This document shows, piece by piece, positions 6,515 through 12,628 of a stretch of 17,333 nucleotides of DNA. Positions within the stretch are counted from its first letter, which is position 1; every line of letters starts with the position of its first letter. The stretch spans positions 1 to 17,333 of the forward strand of contig JACPZV010000240.1 in the NCBI GenBank assembly GCA_016195295.1, given 5' to 3'. Under the pieces are notes generated by a model. The model was not told where the DNA came from. It saw only the letters and a list, made by a program, of their open reading frames with translations, and ran no database searches. The translations under genes were made by a program, and so were the position numbers. The stretch is from Acidobacteriota bacterium. GTDB lineage: Bacteria > Acidobacteriota > Vicinamibacteria > Vicinamibacterales > CAVVIG01.

Positions 6515-8284
6515 TTGGACAACGTGACCACTCACGAGAGCGTCGCGCACAGCCAGGCGCACGATCACGCTCATCATGAAGAGCTCGGGTTCTGGCGGAA
6601 ATACGTGTTCTCGGTCGATCACAAGGTGATCGGGATCCAGTACGCGTTTACCGGCCTGTTTTTCCTCCTCTTCGGCTTCACCTTGATGATGATCATGCGG
6701 TGGCAGTTGGCCTACCCGGGCCGTCCGATCCCGTTGATAGGTGCCTGGCTCGGCCAGGACCGCGCGCCGATGGGCATCATGCTGCCCGAGTTCTACAACC
6801 AGCTCGGCGCCATGCACGGGACGATCATGGTGTTCCTCGGCGTCGTGCCGCTCGCCGTCGGCGGCTTCGGCAACTTCGTGATGCCGCTGCAGCTCGGCGC
6901 GCCCGACATGGCGTTCCCCAAGATCAACATGGTGAGCTACTGGGTGTACTTCCTGGGCGGCGTCACGATGCTGACCAGCTTTTTCCTGAAGGGCGGCGCC
7001 GCGCAGTCGGGCTGGACGTCCTACCCGCCGCTTGCGACGCTCCCCATCGCCAACGGACAGACGATGTGGCTCATCGGCATGATCTTCCTGATCACGTCGT
7101 CGCTCCTCGGGTCGATCAACTTCATTACGACGATCGTGCAGCTCCGCGCGAAGGGCCTGAGCTTCATGCGCCTGCCGTTCTTCGTCTGGGCGCAGTTTGT
7201 GACGTCGTTTCTGCTGCTGCTCGCGTTCCCGCCGCTCGAGGCGGCCGGCGTGCTGCAGTTGATGGATCGGGTGGCGGGCACGAGCTTCTTCATGCCGAGC
7301 GGCCTCGTCGTCAGCGGCAGGCCGCTGACGGTCGCGGGCAACGGCAATCCGCTGCTCTGGCAGCACCTGTTCTGGTTCCTCGCGCATCCGGAGGTCTACG
7401 TCCTTGTTCTTCCGGCGATGGGCATCGTGAGCGAAATCATCGCCAACAACACGCGCAAGCCGCTCTGGGGCTACAAGGCGATGGTCTACTCGGTGGTCTT
7501 CCTCGGCTTCATGTCGTTCATCGTGTGGGCGCACCACATGTTCATGACGGGGATGGGCACGGCGATGAGCGCGTTCTTCCAGACGACGACGATGATCATT
7601 TCCATCCCGTCGGTGATCATTTTGACGGCCCTGTTGCTGTCGCTCTGGGGCGCGTCCATCCGGTTCACGACGCCGATGCTCTTTGCGCTGGCGTTCCTGC
7701 CGATGTTCGGCATCGGCGGCCTCACCGGTCTGCCGCTCGGCCTCGCCCCCGCCGACATCCACCTGCACGACACGTATTACGTCATCGGCCACTTCCACTA
7801 CGTCGTGGCGCCAGGCACCATCTTCGCGCTCTTCGCGGGCGTGTACCACTGGTTCCCGAAGGCCACGGGGAAGAAGATGAACGAAACCCTCGGCTGGATT
7901 CACTTCTGGGGATCGTTCATCTGCATCAACCTCGTGTTCATGCCGATGTTCATTCAGGGCCTCGGCGGCATGAACCGTCGCATGTACGACGGCGGGGCGC
8001 AGTACGCGCACAACGCCGGCCTGCTGAAGTGGAACCTCGTCATCGGCTTCGCGGCGTGGGGCCTGGGCGTGTTCCAGATTCCGTTCATCATCAATTTCTT
8101 CAGCAGCATCAAGTGGGGCAAGGCGGTGGACAAGAATCCATGGGAGGCCACGACGCTCGAGTGGCTCGCGCCGTCGCCACCCGGACACGGCAACTTCCTC
8201 ACCGAACCGATCGTGTACCGCAATCCGTACGAGTACAGCGTGCCGGGCGCGGCGAAAGATTTCAGTCCGCAGTTCGAAGCGTAG
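6515..8284 (+). CDS. ctaD: Cytochrome c oxidase subunit I (aa3-type, K-channel lysine absent)
   Basis: This 589-residue subunit I of heme-copper oxidase carries heme a, heme a3 and CuB and pumps protons across the membrane. Ligands seen are H101 (heme a), H291 with cross-linked Y295 in HPEVY (CuB), H340 and H341 (CuB), H426 (heme a3) and H428 (heme a). E293 of HPEVY is the A1-family glutamate. D131 in GAPDMAFP and N120 give the D-channel entrance. At the site of the K-channel lysine (MIISIPSVIILT, residue 369) there is isoleucine. The start is TTG at 6515, decided by AGGAG at 6504-6508. About 12 membrane helices are expected. It is the first gene of the operon, followed after 42 bp by subunit III, while subunit II comes last. 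Subunit I identity is certain; the missing lysine is read directly from the sequence. Confidence 0.97.
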   Translation: MDNVTTHESVAHSQAHDHAHHEELGFWRKYVFSVDHKVIGIQYAFTGLFFLLFGFTLMMIMRWQLAYPGRPIPLIGAWLGQDRAPMGIMLPEFYNQLGAMHGTIMVFLGVVPLAVGGFGNFVMPLQLGAPDMAFPKINMVSYWVYFLGGVTMLTSFFLKGGAAQSGWTSYPPLATLPIANGQTMWLIGMIFLITSSLLGSINFITTIVQLRAKGLSFMRLPFFVWAQFVTSFLLLLAFPPLEAAGVLQLMDRVAGTSFFMPSGLVVSGRPLTVAGNGNPLLWQHLFWFLAHPEVYVLVLPAMGIVSEIIANNTRKPLWGYKAMVYSVVFLGFMSFIVWAHHMFMTGMGTAMSAFFQTTTMIISIPSVIILTALLLSLWGASIRFTTPMLFALAFLPMFGIGGLTGLPLGLAPADIHLHDTYYVIGHFHYVVAPGTIFALFAGVYHWFPKATGKKMNETLGWIHFWGSFICINLVFMPMFIQGLGGMNRRMYDGGAQYAHNAGLLKWNLVIGFAAWGLGVFQIPFIINFFSSIKWGKAVDKNPWEATTLEWLAPSPPGHGNFLTEPIVYRNPYEYSVPGAAKDFSPQFEA

Positions 8285-8322
8285 GAACACGAAGGACACC
8301 AAGGGCACAAAGGACACAAAGG
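8285..8322 (+). repeat. 9-bp intergenic tandem repeat (GGACACAAA type)
   Basis: The gap between subunits I and III consists almost entirely of tandem units: GGACACCAA (8294-8302), GGGCACAAA (8303-8311), GGACACAAA (8312-8320), preceded by a degenerate 10-bp GGAACACGAA beginning at the stop codon (8284-8293). The last GG-units supply a weak ribosome-binding site for the next gene. Confidence 0.7.
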
Positions 8323-8326
8323 CGCA

Positions 8327-8911
8327 ATGGAAATCCCGTACATCGTCGAAACACGGCCGGATACCGGCCTGCACAACGGCAAGCTCGGCATCTGGCTGTT
8401 CCTGGCGTCGGAAGTGATGCTGTTCGGCGCCTTGTTCTCGACCTACATCATCCTGCGCGTCGGCGCGCCCGAGTGGCCGCACGGCGAGCTGAGCGTGCTG
8501 CTCGGTGCGATCAACACGGTGATCCTCATCAGCTCGTCTGTGACGATGGTCATGGCGTGGGCGTCGCTGAAGATGAACGACTGGGGCACACATCGCCTGT
8601 ATCTCGTCGCGACGTTCGCGCTGGCGGCGCTCTTCCTCGTCAACAAGTACTTCGAGTACTCGGAGCACCTCGGCAAAGGCGAGGGTCCGTGGCACAGTAC
8701 GTTCTTCGCGATCTACTTCACGCTGACCGGCCTTCACGGGCTGCACATCGTCGGCGGGATGGTGGTGATGGCGTACCTGCTCGGTCCGGGCGCGAAGATG
8801 TGGAAGAAGAATCCCGATCAGTTCGCGAACCGCATCGAAGCGACCGGGTTGTATTGGCACTTCGTCGACCTGGTGTGGATCTTCCTGTTTCCGGTGTTGT
8901 ATCTGCTGTAG
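8327..8911 (+). CDS. ctaE: Cytochrome c oxidase subunit III
   Basis: The 194-residue protein belongs to the short (five-helix) bacterial subunit III family. It shows HNGKLGIWLFLASEVMLFGA at its first helix, the family's GLHGLHIVGGMVVMAYLLG near residues 138-156 and the C-terminal signature YWHFVDLVWIFLFPVLYLL. Subunit III stabilises the oxidase core and helps keep proton uptake going. The ATG at 8327 follows AAAGG by about 5 nt, and the gene is preceded by the tandem repeats described separately. Its TAG stop is part of a GTAG that begins a REP-like hairpin. It is the second gene of the oxidase operon. Confidence 0.95.
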   Translation: MEIPYIVETRPDTGLHNGKLGIWLFLASEVMLFGALFSTYIILRVGAPEWPHGELSVLLGAINTVILISSSVTMVMAWASLKMNDWGTHRLYLVATFALAALFLVNKYFEYSEHLGKGEGPWHSTFFAIYFTLTGLHGLHIVGGMVVMAYLLGPGAKMWKKNPDQFANRIEATGLYWHFVDLVWIFLFPVLYLL

Positions 8912-8963
8912 CAGCCCTGAAGGGCTGCGCGACGGCCGCTGTCGCGCAGGCCTTTAGGCCTGC
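8908..8963. repeat. Paired REP-like hairpins, inverted orientation (BIME-like)
   Basis: Two hairpins lie head to head. GCAGCCCT-GA-AGGGCTGC (8911-8928) is followed by GCGAC, and GTCGC precedes GCAGGCCT-TT-AGGCCTGC (8946-8963). The spacer in between reads GGCCGCT. The arrangement is like bacterial interspersed mosaic elements made of inverted REP pairs. It fills the gap between subunits III and IV. Confidence 0.65.
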
Positions 8964-8977
8964 CGTGGAGATGTGGA

Positions 8978-9313
8978 ATGCATTCGGATCCGGCTGAAGT
9001 CAAGAAGAGCGTCCGCACATACATGATGGTCGGCGCGGCGCTGCTGGTATTCACCGCCATCACGGTGATCGCCAACCAGCTCCACCTCGCGGTGCCGCTC
9101 GCCATCACCGTGGCGCTTATCATCGCGGTGACGAAGGGGTCCATGGTGGCGGCGGTGTTCATGCACCTCAGCGCCGAGAAGAAGTGGATCTACGGCGCGT
9201 TGCTGCTGACCGTCGTGTTTTTAATCGTGCTGATGTTCGTGCCGATTCTGACGGTCAACGACGGCATCGGCACGCCGACGCGCGCGTCGGCCGGCGCGCA
9301 CGCGGGTCACTGA
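8978..9313 (+). CDS. Cytochrome c oxidase subunit IV (prokaryotic COX4 family)
   Basis: This 111-residue, three-helix membrane protein contains the pattern TKGSMVAAVFMHLSAEKKWI (about residues 51-70) of bacterial cytochrome c oxidase subunit IV, a non-catalytic accessory of aa3/caa3-type oxidases. Hydrophobic helices occupy about residues 15-33, 37-63 and 70-92. The C-terminus is Ala/His-rich (ASAGAHAGH). The ATG at 8978 follows GGAG by about 8 nt. Its stop is separated by only one base from the next gene, so the two are surely cotranscribed and probably translationally coupled. Confidence 0.9.
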   Translation: MHSDPAEVKKSVRTYMMVGAALLVFTAITVIANQLHLAVPLAITVALIIAVTKGSMVAAVFMHLSAEKKWIYGALLLTVVFLIVLMFVPILTVNDGIGTPTRASAGAHAGH

Positions 9314-9314
9314 C

Positions 9315-9512
9315 ATGTCGCTGCGGGCTTTCCATCTGTTGTTCATCGCGCTGTCGGTCGTGCTCACGGTGTTCTTCGCGGTGTGGGCGGCCGGGCAGTA
9401 CCAAACCAAACACGAGGCGAGCTTCGCACTGGCGGGTGTTGTTTCGCTGGCGTGTGGCGTGGGCCTGACGATCTACGGGACGGTTTTTCAGCGAAAGACA
9501 AGAAGACTGTAG
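9315..9512 (+). CDS. Small two-helix membrane protein of the oxidase operon
   Basis: This 65-residue protein starts MSLRAFHLLFIALSVVLTVF and has two hydrophobic helices (about residues 5-24 and 36-55), with the short polar loop AGQYQTKHEAS between them. It ends in a basic tail (FQRKTRRL). I do not recognise a named family. Its position, one base after subunit IV and before the CxxC protein and subunit II, suggests an assembly or accessory role for this oxidase. The TAG stop sits in GTAGCGCG, the same word that begins the REP-like elements. Confidence 0.72.
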   Translation: MSLRAFHLLFIALSVVLTVFFAVWAAGQYQTKHEASFALAGVVSLACGVGLTIYGTVFQRKTRRL

Positions 9513-9538
9513 CGCGAACCTTGAGGCGAGCGAAAACT

Positions 9539-9862
9539 ATGCGCAAAACCCTGATCACGATCGCCCTGCTTGGCACGCCGCGCGCGGCGCTTGCCTGCCC
9601 GGTGTGTTTCGGCCAGAACGACTCGCCGTTGGCCGTCGCCATGAACCAGGGCATCCTGCTGATGCTCGGCGTTGTCGCGCTCGTGCTCGGCGCGTTCGCG
9701 TCGTTTTTCATCGTGCTGATCCGGCGCGCGAAAACGGCTGAACAGCCGACGCGGGCTGACGCCACACGCGCGGCTGCCCTTCGACAGGCTCAGGGCATCC
9801 CGAGCTTGTCGAGGGATGAAGCCTCGCGCTACGTCGTGGGAGAGGGGACCGCTCAATGCTGA
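9539..9862 (+). CDS. Small CxxC membrane protein between oxidase subunits IV-like and II
   Basis: The 107-residue product opens with MRKTLITIALLGTPRAALAC, a short signal-like or first-helix segment, and then the motif CPVCFGQNDSPLA (C20 and C23). A single membrane helix (ILLMLGVVALVLGAFASFFI) follows at about residues 39-60, then a polar cytoplasmic tail. CPVC right after an exported start looks like a site for metal or thiol chemistry, such as copper delivery or heme/cofactor assembly. That is inference. The tail region (about residues 80-92) is encoded by a CTTCGACAGGCTCAGG-type hairpin and so may be a recent addition. The last 7 bp overlap the start of subunit II. Identity is unknown, but operon position and motif make a real gene likely. 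Confidence 0.72.
   Translation: MRKTLITIALLGTPRAALACPVCFGQNDSPLAVAMNQGILLMLGVVALVLGAFASFFIVLIRRAKTAEQPTRADATRAAALRQAQGIPSLSRDEASRYVVGEGTAQC
9777..9815. repeat. CTTCGACAGGCTCAGG-type dispersed hairpin repeat inside a gene
   Basis: CCCTTCGACAGGCTCAGG and CCCGAGCTTGTCGAGGG (9777-9815) form an imperfect inverted repeat. This hairpin is a well-known dispersed repeat in many high-GC bacteria. Here it lies in frame within the C-terminal codons of the CxxC protein and just 5' of the Shine-Dalgarno of subunit II. Confidence 0.8.
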
Positions 9863-10620
9863 ACTTTCTCGGCCTGCCGATTCAGGCGTCCACGCACGCC
9901 GGCGAAATCGACCAGATGATCAGCCTCGTACACTGGCTGATGGTGGTGCTGTTCGCCGGCTTGGGCGCGTTCTTTCTGTTCGTGCTGGTCCGCTTTCGGA
10001 AAGGTGCGAACCCTAAAGCCAGCTATGCCGGCGCGAAGGGCAAGTTCGCGAAAGCCACCGAAATCGCCGTTGGGATCATCGAGATCGTGCTGCTCGTGTT
10101 CTACGCGATCCCGGCCTGGGCCACGCGCGTGAGGCAGTTCCCCGCCGAGAGCCAGGCCGTCGTCGTCCGCGTCGTCGGCGAGCAGTTCTCCTGGAACGTT
10201 CACTATCCCGGACCCGACGGCAAGTTCGGACGCACCGACATCGCGCTGGTGAGCGCCGACAATCCCCTTGGGCTCGATCGCAGGGATCCGGACGCGAAGG
10301 ACGACATCACGACGATCAACCAGCTCAACCTGCCGGTCGATCGGCCCGTGCTCGTCCACCTGTCGAGCAAAGACGTCATCCACAGTTTCTCGTTGTACGA
10401 GATGCGCGTGAAGCAGGACGCGATTCCGGGCATGCAGATTCCGGTCTGGTTCATCCCGAACCGGATCGGTGCATACGAGATCGCCTGCTCGCAGCTCTGC
10501 GGCCTGGGTCACTTCCGGATGCGCGGCTTCATCACCGTGCAGAGCGGCGCGGACTTCCAGAAGTGGACGGATGATCAGGAAAAGGAGCTCAAGCCGGCCG
10601 CAACCACTACTGCGCGGTAA
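9856..10620 (+). CDS. ctaC: Cytochrome c oxidase subunit II (CuA)
   Basis: The 254-residue subunit has two N-terminal membrane helices (about residues 22-47 and 68-90) and a periplasmic cupredoxin domain that accepts electrons from cytochrome c at CuA. The conserved aromatic entry segment is GEQFSWNVHYPG (W113). CuA ligands are H176 (VIHSF), C211, C215, H219 and M222 in CSQLCGLGHFRM; the usual Glu at the backbone ligand position is Gln213. There is no C-terminal cytochrome c domain, so it is aa3- rather than caa3-type. The ATG at 9856 follows AGAGGGGA by about 7 nt and overlaps the previous gene by 7 bp. It closes the operon and is unusual in standing last rather than first. The gene ends in a hairpin that spans its stop codon. 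Confidence 0.96.
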   Translation: MLNFLGLPIQASTHAGEIDQMISLVHWLMVVLFAGLGAFFLFVLVRFRKGANPKASYAGAKGKFAKATEIAVGIIEIVLLVFYAIPAWATRVRQFPAESQAVVVRVVGEQFSWNVHYPGPDGKFGRTDIALVSADNPLGLDRRDPDAKDDITTINQLNLPVDRPVLVHLSSKDVIHSFSLYEMRVKQDAIPGMQIPVWFIPNRIGAYEIACSQLCGLGHFRMRGFITVQSGADFQKWTDDQEKELKPAATTTAR

Positions 10621-10679
10621 GTGTGAAGGCTGACGTCTGAAGTCTGAAGGCGTGTCTTGAGACTTCAGCCTTCACACTT
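10619..10679. terminator. Long hairpin between convergent genes (bidirectional terminator candidate)
   Basis: AAGTGTGAAGGCTGA (10619-10633) is perfectly complementary to TCAGCCTTCACACTT (10665-10679), a 15-bp stem with a 31-nt loop. Inner GAAGTCT/AGACTTC words extend the pairing possibilities. It begins in the TAA stop codon of subunit II and ends just 6 bp before the stop of the convergent OCD-family gene. The position fits a terminator used from both sides. Confidence 0.65.
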
Positions 10680-10684
10680 CAAAC

Positions 10685-11494
10685 TTACAGCGTCAGTTCC
10701 GTCCCAACCCCTCGTTCGACCGCGCGCTTGTAGGCCAAGTCGGCTGCCGTCACGTCCTCCACGGCCAACCCCAGACTCTTGAAGAGGGTGACCTCGGCGT
10801 CGCTCCGCCGTGCGGCGGCGCCCGCGACGATCTCGCCGATCTCCGCGACGACGTGATCGGCTCCGAAGCGCCCCTCCTTGATGCCCAGCACGACGTCGCC
10901 CGACTCGACGAGCGCCGCGGCGCGCGAATCGACGAAGAGCCGCGCGCGCGCGACCAGCGCCGGATCCATTTCGCGCTGCGTCGGCCGGCAGGCGCCGACT
11001 GAGATGACGTGCGCGCCCGGCTTGACCCAGCTATCCTCGACGACCGGCGTGGCCGACGAAGTCGCGAGGACGACGACGTCGGCGCCGGCGACCGCTTCAC
11101 CCGCATGATCGACCGCCGCAATCGAGTACGGGGTCCGACCCGGCTCAGACCCTGTTGACGTTCTTGCCGAGGCGACGAATTGATCGCGATGCAGTTTTTG
11201 CGGACTCCAGACGGTCACGTGGCGCAGCGCGTGAACGCGCGCGAGCGCCGCGAGGTGACTGCGCGCCTGCACGCCCGAACCCAGGATGGCGAGCGATGCG
11301 GCTGTTTTCCGCGCGAGCAGACGCGACGAGACCGCCGACACCGCGGCGGTCCGCGCCTCGGTGATGTACCGGCCGTGCGTGACGCGGCCGCTCGAAAAAC
11401 GCTGCAGCGCGGACGCCATGGTTTCGATGAGGTCGTCCATCGTGAGGACGGCCTTCACGTCGGATTCAGTCAGCAGGCGGAAATGGACGGACAT
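10685..11494 (-). CDS. Ornithine cyclodeaminase/mu-crystallin family protein with internal deletion
   Basis: This 269-residue protein belongs to the OCD/mu-crystallin family of NAD(P)H enzymes that includes ornithine cyclodeaminase and Delta1-pyrroline-2-carboxylate (ketimine) reductases. The Rossmann motif LAILGSGVQARSH lies at residues 68-80. Typical late motifs are HVISVGACRPTQREMD (162-177) and FKSLGLAVEDVTAADLA (238-254). Family members are usually 310-330 residues. Here the N-terminal FSSGRV (33-38) runs straight into GRYITEARTAAVSAV (41-55), so about 50 residues that normally lie between them, including those around the substrate-binding lysine, are gone. The reading frame stays open. 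The gene is divergent from the proline-racemase family gene with only 25 bp between starts, as expected for one catabolic module. Whether the product is active is doubtful. Confidence 0.85.
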   Translation of the reverse strand: MSVHFRLLTESDVKAVLTMDDLIETMASALQRFSSGRVTHGRYITEARTAAVSAVSSRLLARKTAASLAILGSGVQARSHLAALARVHALRHVTVWSPQKLHRDQFVASARTSTGSEPGRTPYSIAAVDHAGEAVAGADVVVLATSSATPVVEDSWVKPGAHVISVGACRPTQREMDPALVARARLFVDSRAAALVESGDVVLGIKEGRFGADHVVAEIGEIVAGAAARRSDAEVTLFKSLGLAVEDVTAADLAYKRAVERGVGTELTL

Positions 11495-11519
11495 GCGGGA
11501 ATGTTACAGTGCTATCCGG
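11495..11519. promoter_or_regulatory. Very short divergent intergenic region
   Basis: Only 25 bp separate the start codons of the OCD-family gene (minus) and the proline-racemase family gene (plus). No ribosome-binding site or -10/-35 pair is evident within it, so promoters must overlap the coding starts or the genes are read from outside. Confidence 0.4.
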
Positions 11520-12566
11520 ATGATGCGATTGAAAACCATCGATGCCCATGCCGCCGGCGAGCCGCTGCGGCTTATCGTCGACGGCTTTCCCTCGCCGCGC
11601 GGCGCGACGATGCTTGAGAAGCGCGACTGGGTGAGGCGCCACGCGGACCATTTGCGTCGTGCGCTGATGCTCGAGCCGCGCGGGCACGCCGACATGTATG
11701 GCGCGATTCTTACCGAACCCGTCGCCCCGGGCTCGCACGCGGGCGTCCTGTTCATGCACAACGAAGGCTACAGCACGATGTGCGGCCACGGCGTGATCGC
11801 GGTGACGACGATCGCGCTGGAGCGCGGGCTGTTGATGCCGGGTGGAGACGGCGCGACGGTCGTGTACGACGCGCCAGCCGGGACGATCCGGGCGCACGCG
11901 AAGACGAGAGCGGGAGGGGCAGGAAGGGCGGGTGGGGCAGATGGGGCAGGAGGGGCGGGTGGGGAAATGCGCGTTGAAAGCGTCGCGTTTCAGAATGTCC
12001 CGTCGTTTGTTCTTCACGGCGGGCTGACAGTCAGGGTGGCGACGCGCCAGATTCGCGCGGACGTCGCGTTCGGCGGTGCGTTTTACGCCATCGTCGACAG
12101 CGAAGCCGTCGGCCTGCCGATCGACGCCGCGCACCTACCGGAGCTGCGCCGCGTGGGGATGGAGATCAAGCGCGCGATCGAGGCGGCGCAGACCATCGCG
12201 CATCCGCTCGAATCGGGATTGCGCGGCATCTACGGAACGATCTTTACCGGGCCGCCGAGTGACGACACGGCGGATTTGCGCAACGTGACGATCTTCGCGG
12301 ATGCGGAAGTCGATCGATCGCCCTGCGGCACGGGCACGGCCGCGGTGATGGCGGTCATCGACGCCATGGGACTGCTGGCGGACGACAAGCCGTTCGTGCA
12401 CGAGAGCCTGATCGGCACGAGGTTCACGGGCCGCGTGGCGTCGCGCACTGCCGTGGGCGAGTATCCGGCGATCGTGCCCGAGATCGCCGGATCCGCGTGG
12501 ATCACCGGCGAGCATACGTTTCTGATCGACGAGGCCGATCCGCTGAAAGACGGCTTCAGGATCTGA
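11520..12566 (+). CDS. Proline racemase family enzyme (4-hydroxyproline epimerase or trans-3-hydroxyproline dehydratase type)
   Basis: The 348-residue product begins with MMRLKTIDAHAAGEPLRLIV and has the family motifs EKRDWVRRHADHLRRALM and LEPRGHADMYGAI. The first catalytic site is GYSTMCGHG (C88) and the second is DRSPCGTGTAA (C269). With cysteine at both positions the pattern is that of proline racemases or 4-hydroxyproline epimerases, rather than the Cys/Thr of typical trans-3-hydroxyproline dehydratases, although the overall sequence is closest in style to the latter. Residues 131-148 are a Gly/Ala insert encoded by a G-rich repeat, listed separately. The ATG at 11520 is chosen because it starts the conserved N-terminus; the long upstream extension lies antisense to the neighbour gene. 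With the OCD-family gene it forms a likely hydroxyproline/proline-analogue catabolic pair. Confidence 0.85.
   Translation: MMRLKTIDAHAAGEPLRLIVDGFPSPRGATMLEKRDWVRRHADHLRRALMLEPRGHADMYGAILTEPVAPGSHAGVLFMHNEGYSTMCGHGVIAVTTIALERGLLMPGGDGATVVYDAPAGTIRAHAKTRAGGAGRAGGADGAGGAGGEMRVESVAFQNVPSFVLHGGLTVRVATRQIRADVAFGGAFYAIVDSEAVGLPIDAAHLPELRRVGMEIKRAIEAAQTIAHPLESGLRGIYGTIFTGPPSDDTADLRNVTIFADAEVDRSPCGTGTAAVMAVIDAMGLLADDKPFVHESLIGTRFTGRVASRTAVGEYPAIVPEIAGSAWITGEHTFLIDEADPLKDGFRI
11912..11964 (+). repeat. G-rich minisatellite inside the racemase gene
   Basis: Two copies of an 18-bp unit, GGGGCAGGAAGGGCGGGT (11916-11933) and GGGGCAGGAGGGGCGGGT (11943-11960), 17/18 identical, flank GGGGCAGAT. The tract is in frame and codes a Gly/Ala-rich insert. 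It contains many G3/G4 runs on the coding strand, suitable for a G-quadruplex. Confidence 0.8.
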
Positions 12567-12591
12567 CGCGGCCCTAAAAGGGCCGCGCTAC
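12567..12591. repeat. REP-like hairpin with CTAC foot
   Basis: CGCGGCCCT (12567-12575) and AGGGCCGCG (12579-12587) form a perfect 9-bp stem with an AAA loop, followed by the GCTAC foot. It follows the stop of the racemase gene by one base and may also serve as its terminator. Confidence 0.65.
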
Positions 12592-12609
12592 AGATCGCGT
12601 TCAGCGCTT

Positions 12610-12628
12610 AGCCCTCAGCTCTCAGCCC
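12610..12628 (-). repeat. Copy of GGGCTGAGAGCT dispersed repeat at the cyaY stop
   Basis: Read on the minus strand this is GGGCTGAGAGCTGAGGGCT, 18/19 identical to the copy at 390-408. The TGA stop codon of cyaY (12622-12624) lies within it. Confidence 0.65.

Noticed and set aside
5103..6527. 474-codon plus-strand frame opposite the TPR gene
   Set aside because: No recognisable motif, composition typical of an antisense shadow; the opposite strand has a signal peptide and TPR motifs.
6416..8860. Very long open frame (814 codons) antisense to the oxidase subunit I and III genes
   Set aside because: Its product is extremely Arg/His/Asp/Glu-rich with no domains, as expected from the shadow of GC-rich membrane-protein codons on the other strand.
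6700..8997. Long plus-strand frame (765 codons) overlapping subunits I and III
   Set aside because: The product is Arg/His-rich low-complexity sequence. The overlapping frames encode clear oxidase subunits with all metal ligands.
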